In this document: piece by piece, positions 1 through 7,549 of the stretch
How positions within the stretch are numbered: the first letter of the stretch is position 1
How the letters are laid out: each line of letters opens with the position of its first letter
NCBI RefSeq assembly: GCF_002709775.1
Contig: NZ_PAQR01000007.1
Coordinates: 17,986 to 81,985 of the forward strand
Length of the DNA: 64,000 nucleotides
Direction of reading: 5' to 3'
Source: Thalassospira sp.
GTDB lineage: Bacteria > Pseudomonadota > Alphaproteobacteria > Rhodospirillales > Thalassospiraceae
Made by a program: the position numbers and the translations under genes
Notes under the pieces: generated by a model
Seen by the model: only the letters and a program-made list of their open reading frames with translations
The model's database searches: none
Told to the model about the DNA's origin: nothing

Positions 1-296
1 AAAACCCTGATCATTTGGCCCCGATCGCCGGCAAACTGGCGCTCAAGGGGGTTAAGGCATTCATGTTTCAGGAGGGCCATGACAGGGACGCGGCATTTGC
101 CTTTGGCGAGATTGCCCGCATAACCGGCGGCGCCTTCATGCAGTTTGATGCCAGTGCGGCTGGCAAACTTCGCGATTTGCTTGGCGCTGTGGCAAGTTAC
201 GCCGTCGGCGGGCAGGAAGGTCTTTCGATCTATCAAAAGAAAACCGGGTCCGAGGAAGTTCTCAGGCTTGGTCACCAATTGCGAAAGCCGCGTTGA
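1..296 (+). CDS. VWA-domain-like protein, C-terminal fragment
   Basis: The reading frame is open from base 3 to a TGA at 294-296, so the window holds only the last 97 residues and the real start lies upstream. The visible part (AFMFQEGHD, then an EIARITGGAF block and a Leu/Ala-rich helix) resembles the end of von Willebrand factor A-like proteins found upstream of membrane J-domain proteins in Rhodospirillales; this is recognition by eye. The A of its stop codon is the first base of the next gene's ATG, so the two genes are translationally coupled and probably work together. The metal-binding MIDAS motif would lie upstream and cannot be checked here. Confidence 0.6.
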   Translation, partial: NPDHLAPIAGKLALKGVKAFMFQEGHDRDAAFAFGEIARITGGAFMQFDASAAGKLRDLLGAVASYAVGGQEGLSIYQKKTGSEEVLRLGHQLRKPR

Positions 297-1123
297 TGCA
301 GTGGTTGTTGATTGGCATCGCCGCATTCGTCGGTGTCGGGTTCTTTATCCGATGGATGACAGAGGCCGAGCCCAAAGAAATCCGCAAAATTGTCTTATTT
401 CTGATCATCTTGGTGTTGATCATGCTTGCCGGTTGGTTGTTGCTCACCGGCAAAATTGCCGCGATGGGTGCAGCTTTGGCGGCGATGGTGCCGTTTTTGG
501 TGCGCATGTTGAAGCTTGGATTCCTGTGGCCAGTTTTGCGCAGGATCTTTGCATCAACGCGAAAACGTGCCCAACCGGGAGGTTTTGGCACCCGCACGGC
601 CGGTGCGGGATCAAGTTCGGAAATTCGCACTGAATTTCTGCATATGATGCTTGATCTTGAAACCGGGCAAATGCGTGGTGGTGTTGTCAGCGGCCCCTAT
701 GAAGGGGCCAATCTTGACAGCTTGGGACTTGACGACTTGCAGTCGCTTTATGTTGACTGTTGCAGTGCAACCGACCAAAGCCGGGCGGTTCTGGAGGCCT
801 ATCTTGACCGTCGTCCCGATTGTGCGGGATGGCAAAGCTGGCGCCAGAGTGATCACGGCGAAGACGGAGCACAAAACGGAGGAAACGACCGCAACTATAA
901 CGAGCAAGGCCGTGATGGCGAAAGGAGTTCAAGCGCGTCAGGCATGACGGCTGATGAGGCCCGGAAAATCCTTGGTGTTGGTGAAAACGCCACCCGCGCG
1001 GAAATCAACCGGGCCTATAAAAAGCAGATCAAGGCTGTCCATCCCGATCATGGTGGATCGGACTATCTGGCCTCAAAGATCAATGCCGCGCGAAGCCTTT
1101 TGTTACGGCTATGTAAAGATTAG
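296..1123 (+). CDS. Membrane-anchored J-domain (DnaJ/TIM14-like) protein
   Basis: A 275-residue protein with two hydrophobic segments near the N-terminus (about residues 3-19 and 32-70), a middle region without recognised features, a low-complexity Gly/Asn/Asp/Glu linker, and a C-terminal J domain in the last 60 residues. The J domain keeps the HPD tripeptide (in AVHPDHGG) that stimulates Hsp70 ATPase activity. A C-terminal J domain on a membrane anchor is the TIM14/Pam18-like layout, so it probably recruits DnaK to the inner membrane; its client is unknown. The ATG overlaps the upstream stop (ATGA-type junction). A TTG at 293 is also in frame but less likely. The 113 bases before galU hold no recognisable terminator. 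Confidence 0.85.
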   Translation: MQWLLIGIAAFVGVGFFIRWMTEAEPKEIRKIVLFLIILVLIMLAGWLLLTGKIAAMGAALAAMVPFLVRMLKLGFLWPVLRRIFASTRKRAQPGGFGTRTAGAGSSSEIRTEFLHMMLDLETGQMRGGVVSGPYEGANLDSLGLDDLQSLYVDCCSATDQSRAVLEAYLDRRPDCAGWQSWRQSDHGEDGAQNGGNDRNYNEQGRDGERSSSASGMTADEARKILGVGENATRAEINRAYKKQIKAVHPDHGGSDYLASKINAARSLLLRLCKD

Positions 1124-1236
1124 CGTCAATAATACGTGCGCTTGCTTGATCCGTGTTCTGGAAATGTGGCAGAAGCATATATGCAGGCAATTCCGACATG
1201 GACTGGCGTGCAGCGGTTGAAAAAGGAACCTATTGA

Positions 1237-2124
1237 ATGTCAAAAAGAATCAAGAAGGCAGTTTTCCCGGTTGCAGGTATGGGAACCCGCTTTTTGCCCG
1301 CCACCAAGGCGATGCCAAAAGAAATGCTGCCGGTCGTTGACAAGCCGCTTATTCAATACGCTGTCGAAGAAGCCATTGCCGCAGGCATTGAAGAATTCAT
1401 TTTTGTTACCGGTCGTGGAAAAACCGCGATTGAGGACCACTTTGACCGTTCCGCAGAACTTGAAGCCATCCTGAAAGAGCGCGGCAAGGAAGACGCGCTT
1501 TCCAAGGCACTTGAAATGATTCCGGAAAATGGTCGCGTAACCTACACCCGTCAGGGCAACCCGCTGGGGCTTGGTCATGCTGTTTTGTGCGCCAAGTCGC
1601 TGGTTGGCGATGAGCCGTTTGTCGTGCTACTGGCTGATGACCTTATCCAGTCAAAAGTCCCCTGCATGAAGCAGATGGTTGATAGTTATGGCCGCACTGG
1701 TGGCAACATGGTTGCCGTGATGGATGTCCCGCGCGAGGAAGTGCACCGTTATGGTGTTCTTGAAATCGAAGGCACCAATGGTCGCCTTGTCAGCGCATGC
1801 GGCATGGTTGAAAAACCCAAGCCTGAAGAAGCGCCGTCAACCCTTTCGGCCATTGGGCGCTACATCCTTGATCCGGGCATCTTCGATGTGCTTGAAAACA
1901 TTCCGCGTGGTGCTGGTAATGAAATCCAGCTTACCGATGCATTGGCGGCCATGATTGGTCATGTGCCGTTCTATGGTTACAACTTTGAAGGCCGCCGTTT
2001 CGATTGCGGCAACAAGATCGGCTTCCTGAAAGCCACCATGTCATTTGCTCTTGCTCGTGAAGATATGCGTGACGATGTTCGTCAGCTTATTCACGAATTC
2101 GCTGATGGCGAAGCAGCGCAATAA
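1237..2124 (+). CDS. galU: UTP--glucose-1-phosphate uridylyltransferase
   Basis: A 295-residue cytoplasmic nucleotidyltransferase making UDP-glucose from UTP and glucose-1-phosphate. The N-terminus carries the signature PVAGMGTRFLPATKAMPKE (about residues 11-29) with the KEMLPVVDKP block, followed by VTGRGK, DDL, EKP and GRRFDCGNK motifs typical of bacterial GalU. Length is normal for the family. It is the first gene of a galU-ugd-phosphohexomutase group that supplies UDP-glucose, UDP-glucuronate and hexose-1-phosphates for exopolysaccharide and lipopolysaccharide. It is separated from ugd by 80 bases that contain a stem-loop, so expression of the two may be uncoupled. Confidence 0.97.
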   Translation: MSKRIKKAVFPVAGMGTRFLPATKAMPKEMLPVVDKPLIQYAVEEAIAAGIEEFIFVTGRGKTAIEDHFDRSAELEAILKERGKEDALSKALEMIPENGRVTYTRQGNPLGLGHAVLCAKSLVGDEPFVVLLADDLIQSKVPCMKQMVDSYGRTGGNMVAVMDVPREEVHRYGVLEIEGTNGRLVSACGMVEKPKPEEAPSTLSAIGRYILDPGIFDVLENIPRGAGNEIQLTDALAAMIGHVPFYGYNFEGRRFDCGNKIGFLKATMSFALAREDMRDDVRQLIHEFADGEAAQ

Positions 2125-2143
2125 CCATTTATGTCAACTTTGA

Positions 2144-2178
2144 CCGACCGGAACAGAATGATGAATTGTTTCGGTCGG
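2144..2178 (+). other. Intergenic stem-loop between galU and ugd
   Basis: A 12-bp stem with one G-U pair (arms 2144-2155 and 2167-2178) and an 11-nt loop. There is no T-run after it, so it does not look like a classic intrinsic terminator. It could be an mRNA processing or stability element that sets the galU/ugd ratio. Confidence 0.55.
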
Positions 2179-2204
2179 GACTTACTTAGCAGGATAGAAC
2201 CTCC

Positions 2205-3521
2205 ATGCGCGTAGCTATGATCGGGACCGGATATGTTGGTCTTGTTTCCGGTGCCTGTTTTTCCGAATTCGGTACGGACGTCGTTTGTGTCGACAAGGAT
2301 GTGGAAAAAATCGCCCGTCTCGAAGACGGTATCATGCCAATCTACGAGCCCGGTTTGGATGTTCTGGTTGAAAACAACGTCAAGGCAGGTCGACTGACCT
2401 TCACCACCAGCCTCAAGGAAGGGGTCAAGGACGCGGACGCTGTCTTTATTGCCGTCGGCACCCCGACCCGTCGTGGCGATGGCCATGCCGATCTGAGCTA
2501 TGTCTATGCCGCTGCAGAAGAAATCGCCGAAGCCATGGATGGTTTCACGGTTATCGTGACCAAATCGACGGTGCCGGTCGGCACGGGCCGCGAAGTGGAA
2601 CGCATCATTCGTGAAAAACGTCCGGATGCCGAATTTGCGGTGGTCTCAAACCCGGAATTCCTGCGCGAAGGTTCGGCGATTGGCGATTTCATGCGCCCCG
2701 ATCGGGTCGTGATCGGCACCAGTGATGAACGGGCGCGCGAGGTTATGTCTGATCTCTATCGTCCGCTATACATCATTGAAACGCCGATTGTGTTCACAAC
2801 CCGTGAAACCTCGGAAATGATCAAATACGCGGCCAACACCTTCCTTGCAGCCAAGATCACCTTCATCAACGAAATTGCCGATCTCTGCGAAAAAGTCGGG
2901 GCGGATGTGCATGACGTCGCACGCGGTATCGGTCTTGACGGCCGTATTGGCAAAAAATTCCTGCATCCAGGGCCTGGTTATGGCGGGTCCTGCTTCCCGA
3001 AAGACACCTTGGCATTGGTGCGTACGGCCCAGGAATATGACAGCCCGCTTCGCATCATCGAGACGGTTGTTGATGTGAATGCCAAGCGCAAAAAGGCAAT
3101 GGCAGATCGCGTGATTTCGGCTTGTGGCGGTTCTGTTGCGGGCAAGACCATCGGTATTCTGGGGCTTGCCTTTAAACCCAACACCGATGACATGCGTGAT
3201 GCGCCAAGCCTTGATATCGTGCCCGCCCTGATCGCGGCAGGTGCAAGCGTAAAGGCCTATGACCCCGAAGCCATGGAAGAAGCCAAGAAGCTTCTCGATG
3301 GCATTTCTTATTGCGACAACGCCTATGAGACGGTCGAGGGTGCGGATGCGATGGTTGTCCTGACCGAGTGGAACGAGTTCCGCGGTATGGACCTTGATCG
3401 TATCAAGGACGGACTCAAACACCCGATCGTTGTTGATCTGCGTAACGTTTATGACCCGACCGAGATGGCTGAAAACGGTTTCAGCTATTCCTGTGTTGGT
3501 CGTGCATCTATCGGAGGCTAA
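2205..3521 (+). CDS. ugd: UDP-glucose 6-dehydrogenase
   Basis: A 438-residue NAD-dependent enzyme oxidising UDP-glucose to UDP-glucuronate in two steps. The N-terminal Rossmann motif GTGYVGL is at residues 7-13, the central domain has the SNPEFLREG block, and the catalytic cysteine lies in GYGGSCFPKDT (about residue 260). The C-terminal UDP-binding domain with ILGLAFKPNTDDMRDAPS is present. Length is normal. The substrate is the product of the upstream galU gene. Its last codons contain the GGAGG that serves the next gene, so ugd and the mutase are co-translated. Confidence 0.97.
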   Translation: MRVAMIGTGYVGLVSGACFSEFGTDVVCVDKDVEKIARLEDGIMPIYEPGLDVLVENNVKAGRLTFTTSLKEGVKDADAVFIAVGTPTRRGDGHADLSYVYAAAEEIAEAMDGFTVIVTKSTVPVGTGREVERIIREKRPDAEFAVVSNPEFLREGSAIGDFMRPDRVVIGTSDERAREVMSDLYRPLYIIETPIVFTTRETSEMIKYAANTFLAAKITFINEIADLCEKVGADVHDVARGIGLDGRIGKKFLHPGPGYGGSCFPKDTLALVRTAQEYDSPLRIIETVVDVNAKRKKAMADRVISACGGSVAGKTIGILGLAFKPNTDDMRDAPSLDIVPALIAAGASVKAYDPEAMEEAKKLLDGISYCDNAYETVEGADAMVVLTEWNEFRGMDLDRIKDGLKHPIVVDLRNVYDPTEMAENGFSYSCVGRASIGG

Positions 3522-3529
3522 TCCAAATC

Positions 3530-4945
3530 ATGACGAATTCTGCCGGACACAAGTTTGATAGCTCTGTTTTGCGCGAATATGACGTGCGTGGCGTTGTGGG
3601 CGAAACCTTGCATCCCGATGATGCCAACGCGCTGGGCAAGGCATTCGGCACCATAGTGCGCAGATCCGGTGGTAAGCGTGTCGCCTTGGGGCGTGATGGT
3701 CGTCTGAGCTCGCCAGAGCTGGCTGCAGCGCTTGCAGAAGGCATTCTTTCGACCGGTTGTGACGTCGTGCGCATTGGCCGCGGTCCGACCCCGATGCTTT
3801 ATTTCACGGTTTATGATCAAAAGACCGATGCGGGCATCATGGTTACCGGTTCGCACAACCCGTCAAACTACAACGGCTTCAAGATGCTCAATGCTGGCAA
3901 GTCCGTGTTTGGCGACGCCATTCAGGAGCTTGGCAAAATTGCCGCTGCCGGTGATTTTGAAACCGGGCAGGGCAGTGCATCCGATATCGAGATCGAAGAT
4001 CGCTTTGTTGAGCGTCTTCTGGCCGAACTTGATTGTGATGTGCCCAATCCGATGACCATTGTCTGGGATTGCGGCAATGGTTCTGCCGGTGATGTTGTGC
4101 GCAAGCTGACGGCAAAGCTGCCGGGGACGCATCATCTGCTGTTTGATGATATCGACGGCAACTTCCCGAACCACCATCCCGATCCGACGGTTGAAGCCAA
4201 CCTGGTTGATCTCAAGGCTGCTGTTGCCAAACACAATGCCGACTGGGGTGTCGCCTTTGACGGTGATGGCGACCGGATTGGTGTGATTGATGGCAAGGGC
4301 AACGTGCTTTGGGGCGATCAGCTGCTTCAGATCTATGCCGCAGATGTTCTGCAGCGTCAGCCGGGGGCTGCCATCATTGCCGATGTGAAGGCCAGCCAGA
4401 CCCTGTTTGACGAGGTCAACCGGATCGGCGGCAAGGCCATCATGTGGAAAACCGGACATTCCCTGATCAAAACCAAAATGATCGAGGAAAAGGCACCGAT
4501 CGCCGGCGAAATGAGCGGCCACATCTTCTTTGCCGAACGCTATTATGGCTATGACGATGCAACCTATGCGGCCGTGCGCCTTTATCGCATTCTGGTGCAA
4601 AGTGGCAAAAGCCTTGCCGAATGGCGTGCCGCGATGCCGGTTGCCGTCAATACGCCGGAAACCCGCATTGACTGCCCGGATGATCGCAAGTTCGCCCTGA
4701 TCGAGGAAGTGCGTGCACGCCTGGCCGAAGCCGGTGCCGAAGTTAGTGGAATTGATGGCGTACGTGTCAGCACCGAAGACGGTTGGTGGCTGCTGCGTGC
4801 ATCCAACACCCAGCCCGCCATTGTGGCCCGTTGTGAAGCAGCTGATGAAGCCGGCCTGGAGCGCCTTAAGGGGCAGGTGACCGATCAGCTGGTGAAAAGC
4901 GGGTTGTCTTCGGACGACTTCTTTGCTCCGGGTGGCGGACACTAA
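3530..4945 (+). CDS. Phosphomannomutase/phosphoglucomutase
   Basis: A 471-residue alpha-D-phosphohexomutase of the AlgC/ManB type, interconverting hexose-6- and hexose-1-phosphates and so feeding GalU and GDP-mannose synthesis. The phosphoserine loop TGSHNPS is near residues 105-112, the Mg-binding loop DGDGDR near 244-249 and the sugar-binding GEMSGH near 326; the C-terminal phosphate-binding loop is represented by RASNTQPA. The start is 8 bases after the ugd stop, with the Shine-Dalgarno sequence inside ugd. A symmetric terminator follows. Whether mannose or glucose is the main substrate cannot be told from sequence. Confidence 0.93.
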   Translation: MTNSAGHKFDSSVLREYDVRGVVGETLHPDDANALGKAFGTIVRRSGGKRVALGRDGRLSSPELAAALAEGILSTGCDVVRIGRGPTPMLYFTVYDQKTDAGIMVTGSHNPSNYNGFKMLNAGKSVFGDAIQELGKIAAAGDFETGQGSASDIEIEDRFVERLLAELDCDVPNPMTIVWDCGNGSAGDVVRKLTAKLPGTHHLLFDDIDGNFPNHHPDPTVEANLVDLKAAVAKHNADWGVAFDGDGDRIGVIDGKGNVLWGDQLLQIYAADVLQRQPGAAIIADVKASQTLFDEVNRIGGKAIMWKTGHSLIKTKMIEEKAPIAGEMSGHIFFAERYYGYDDATYAAVRLYRILVQSGKSLAEWRAAMPVAVNTPETRIDCPDDRKFALIEEVRARLAEAGAEVSGIDGVRVSTEDGWWLLRASNTQPAIVARCEAADEAGLERLKGQVTDQLVKSGLSSDDFFAPGGGH

Positions 4946-4970
4946 GTCTCAAGCGATAACGCCAAAACTG

Positions 4971-5005
4971 AAAAAGCCCGTCAGAACACTCTGACGGGCT
5001 TTTTT
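4971..5005. terminator. Bidirectional intrinsic terminator
   Basis: Perfect 15-bp arms (4971-4985 and 4990-5004) around a 4-nt ACAC loop, with T-runs on both strands. It lies between the mutase ending at 4945 and the convergent carboxypeptidase ending at 5032, and can serve both. Confidence 0.95.
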
Positions 5006-5031
5006 GTGTCTTTGTTTGTGGTGCGGGCTGG

Positions 5032-6381
5032 TTAGCCGGCGTCACCCGCGTTTACCGGGATGCAAGCGACGTTCTCGCGCTTGAGTGCAGCGCAGGCTGC
5101 GCGTGCCTCGGTCTCGCCATCAAAGCCCAGCAGGCGGGCGCGATAGACGATGCCGGTGCCACTGGACTGCTGTTCGACGGCGGCACGGGTCAGGCGCAGG
5201 ACATCGGGTGCAGTGCGCGCAGCGGCAAGGACCGCTTCCTGTGCACGGCGCTGGTCGCTAAACGCGCCAACCTGAATGCCCCAACCTGCATCGGTTTCGG
5301 GTTTCAGTCGGGTTACGACCGTTTGCGTATCAATGCGGCCCGGCTGTTCGGCTTCGCGCAGCGTATTGCGTTTGGCAATCAGCAACTGGGCGTCAGCCGG
5401 CAGGATCTTGTCTTCCGGGCTGATGCGCGGACGCGGAACAACGATCTCGCCTTCTTTGGTCAGTTTGACATAGGCCTGATCAAGAAGCTTTTTCATCTGA
5501 TCATCGCGGGTACGCGCGGTACGTCCGCCAAAGACAACACCGATCAGGCGTTTGCCATTGCGATTGACCGACGCGACAAGGTTAAAGCCCGATGCATTGA
5601 TATAGCCGGTCTTGATCCCGTCGGTGCCATAGTAGGACGCCAGAAGGTTGTTGTGGTTGCCATAGGTACGGTTGCCAAAGCGGAACTTCTGGGTGGCAAA
5701 GTAATGATAGTAGCTGCCGTAATTCTTGCGAAGCGCCACGGCCAGTTTGATCATGTCGCGCGCGGTGGTCATCTGCCCGCGGTTCGGCAGGCCCGACGCA
5801 TTGCGGAACGTGGTGCGCGTCATGCCAAGGCGGCGCGCCTCGGATGTCATCATCTGGGCAAACTTGATTTCCGTACCGCCAAGATGCTCGGCAACAACAA
5901 CGGCGATGTCATTGGCGGATTTGGTTACCAGTGCCAGGATCGCGTCCTTGACCGAAATGGTCTCACCGGCCTTAAGGCCCAGTTTGGACGGGGCCTGACC
6001 CCAGGCGCGTTTGGAAACCTTCATGCGAGTCGAAAGCGACACCTTGCCGTGTTCGAGTGCATCAAAGACCATATAAAGGGTCATGATTTTGGTCAGGGAT
6101 GCCGGATAGACCTTATGATCCGGGCGGTATTCATGCAGCGTTTCGCCAGTATCGCCATCAATGATCATCGCCGTATAGGTCCGCGCAAGAGCAGCGGACG
6201 GCGAAAGAACCGTGACTGAGATGATTGCGACCAGACACAAAAGCACAGGAACAAGGCCACGCATGCAGAGCGTGCGTGCGGCGGACTGAGCTTTGGCCAT
6301 TGCATTTGGCCCGGCAAGGGTCATTAAACGCATTATATCGGGCTCGGCTTTGAGGTTTCCCCAAGAACTAAATAAGTTCAC
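5032..6381 (-). CDS. D-alanyl-D-alanine carboxypeptidase with SPOR domain
   Basis: A penicillin-binding protein of peptidase family S11 that trims the terminal D-Ala from peptidoglycan stem peptides in the periplasm. In the 449-residue reading, the SxxK motif is SLTK at 95-98, SxN is SAN at 155-157 and the third motif is KTG at 257-259. From about 364 to the end is a SPOR domain (GWGIQVGAF start), which binds denuded septal peptidoglycan and would place the enzyme at the division site. The signal peptide is the hydrophobic stretch at about 41-66 ending ALA. The long stretch before it makes the upstream GTG at 6381 doubtful; ATGs at 6300 or 6264 would give a normal signal peptide. Confidence 0.9.
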   Translation of the reverse strand: MNLFSSWGNLKAEPDIMRLMTLAGPNAMAKAQSAARTLCMRGLVPVLLCLVAIISVTVLSPSAALARTYTAMIIDGDTGETLHEYRPDHKVYPASLTKIMTLYMVFDALEHGKVSLSTRMKVSKRAWGQAPSKLGLKAGETISVKDAILALVTKSANDIAVVVAEHLGGTEIKFAQMMTSEARRLGMTRTTFRNASGLPNRGQMTTARDMIKLAVALRKNYGSYYHYFATQKFRFGNRTYGNHNNLLASYYGTDGIKTGYINASGFNLVASVNRNGKRLIGVVFGGRTARTRDDQMKKLLDQAYVKLTKEGEIVVPRPRISPEDKILPADAQLLIAKRNTLREAEQPGRIDTQTVVTRLKPETDAGWGIQVGAFSDQRRAQEAVLAAARTAPDVLRLTRAAVEQQSSGTGIVYRARLLGFDGETEARAACAALKRENVACIPVNAGDAG

Positions 6382-6514
6382 TGTCTCATCCCAGCCTTAA
6401 ACAAATGTTTAAGAGCATCAAAATTTGACGGTCGTCACTCGGGCCTTGAGATGGCCATTTTTATACGCGAAAGTACATTTTATATCTCCAGATCGGTAAA
6501 AAATCGAGGATCGA

Positions 6515-7264
6515 ATGTTTGAAAAGAGGGTTTCAGTTCACACCCGTAGCGCAACGACCCGTGCCAATTGGGCTAGGGCAGGGATCGCAGCACTTGTGAT
6601 TGCCGGGCTTGGCGGCTGCACCTTTACCCAGACAAGTGATGTCAGTAATCCGCTTGTGCGCAAGGCGTCCTGGTTCTCGTATCTGAATGCCGATGATCTG
6701 CGTCAGGCCTGTTCGGCGGGAACTGCGGATGGTCAAATCCGCATCATTTACAATGCGGACTACTACAAGGAAGTCCGTGTCTTTGAGCTGACGCCCTATC
6801 CCGGTAACGAACAATTCAACCTGACCACGCGCGTGTTCGGCCCGCTTCAGGTCAAGGATATCAATGTTGAGCTGAATGCGCCGCTTGGCGCCTTTGGCGG
6901 GGAAGAGGCGGTCGACCGGATTGATCGCGCATCCTACCTCGCCATCACCGATGCTCTGCAGGCCGAAGGCTTCGGGACCCAAAGCCGTGATGGTTTGCGT
7001 CTTTATTCCGATGACTATTACTGGGTGGCAATCGGATGTTCTTCGAGCAACATAACGCTGGCAGCCTGGGCATCGGGTGTTGATGACATGCATGCGCTTG
7101 ATTTCCCGGATGTTTTGGCAAACCTGTCATCCGTGGAGCGCGAATTGCCTGAACCGCCTGCCGTTGAAAATGCGCGGTCCCAGGGGGCAGCGCAATTGCA
7201 CTACGTTCAGAATAACGACTCTCGTGATTTCTACCGCACCGTGCGTGGAAACATGCTTCGCTAA
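6515..7264 (+). CDS. Putative lipoprotein, unknown family
   Basis: A 249-residue protein beginning with a basic segment, a hydrophobic helix and a lipobox (GLGGC, Cys about residue 35), so it is probably lipid-anchored. The mature part mixes alternating strand-like stretches with acidic loops and contains DDYYWVAIGCSSS; I recognise no domain. It is transcribed divergently from the carboxypeptidase, with 133 bases between them. Co-occurrence with a peptidoglycan enzyme hints at an envelope role, but this is only positional. Composition is like the neighbours, with no sign of transfer. Confidence 0.75.
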   Translation: MFEKRVSVHTRSATTRANWARAGIAALVIAGLGGCTFTQTSDVSNPLVRKASWFSYLNADDLRQACSAGTADGQIRIIYNADYYKEVRVFELTPYPGNEQFNLTTRVFGPLQVKDINVELNAPLGAFGGEEAVDRIDRASYLAITDALQAEGFGTQSRDGLRLYSDDYYWVAIGCSSSNITLAAWASGVDDMHALDFPDVLANLSSVERELPEPPAVENARSQGAAQLHYVQNNDSRDFYRTVRGNMLR

Positions 7265-7333
7265 GGCGGTGCGGACCAAAAGATTGGAACGGCAGCATGT
7301 AAGGCACCTGCTGCTGTTTCACGATGTCAAATT

Positions 7334-7346
7334 GCTGCAATGCAGC
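7334..7346. promoter_or_regulatory. PhaR-type operator-like palindrome (CTGC-N3-GCAG)
   Basis: GCTGCAATGCAGC is a perfect 13-bp odd palindrome that contains exactly CTGC-AAT-GCAG, the spacing reported for binding of the polyhydroxyalkanoate repressor PhaR in alphaproteobacteria. It lies about 130 bases upstream of the phasin promoter. The second palindrome at 7492-7508 shares the core GCAATGC. Assignment to PhaR is inference. Confidence 0.55.
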
Positions 7347-7460
7347 GATGGCTTTTGCTAGTGCCTTGTTCAATAAGTCATTTTGAAGTTTATCCCGGAC
7401 TTCTGGCGTTTTCATCTATCCTGAACCTCGGTTTGTGTCCGAAATGTCACTAAACTGTGC

Positions 7461-7490
7461 TTGACGAGGCGGGGTATTTCCATCTAGGGT
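7461..7490 (+). promoter_or_regulatory. Candidate sigma-70 promoter of the phasin gene
   Basis: A TTGACG -35 box at 7461-7466 is followed after 18 bases by TAGGGT at 7485-7490. The -35 is strong and the -10 weak. The inferred transcription start falls within the palindrome at 7492-7508. Confidence 0.5.
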
Positions 7491-7491
7491 T

Positions 7492-7508
7492 ATGTTGCAA
7501 TGCAACAT
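7492..7508. promoter_or_regulatory. Palindromic operator over the phasin transcription start
   Basis: ATGTTGCAATGCAACAT is a perfect palindrome with 8-base arms around one A. It lies immediately after the predicted -10 box and 42 bases before the phasin ATG, an ideal place for a repressor. Its TTGC-N3-GCAA core is a relaxed version of the CTGC-N3-GCAG site at 7334-7346. Confidence 0.6.
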
Positions 7509-7549
7509 TGATCCGGGGTGGATATCCCGGCGATCAGGAGGTCGAGGCA

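Noticed and set aside
6945..7415. Minus-strand open frame of 156 codons with AGGA before its ATG
   Set aside because: Only the first 40 residues lie outside the lipoprotein gene; the rest is antisense to it and looks like a shadow. The CTGC-N3-GCAG palindrome also lies inside it. A short real peptide at 7265-7415 cannot be excluded.
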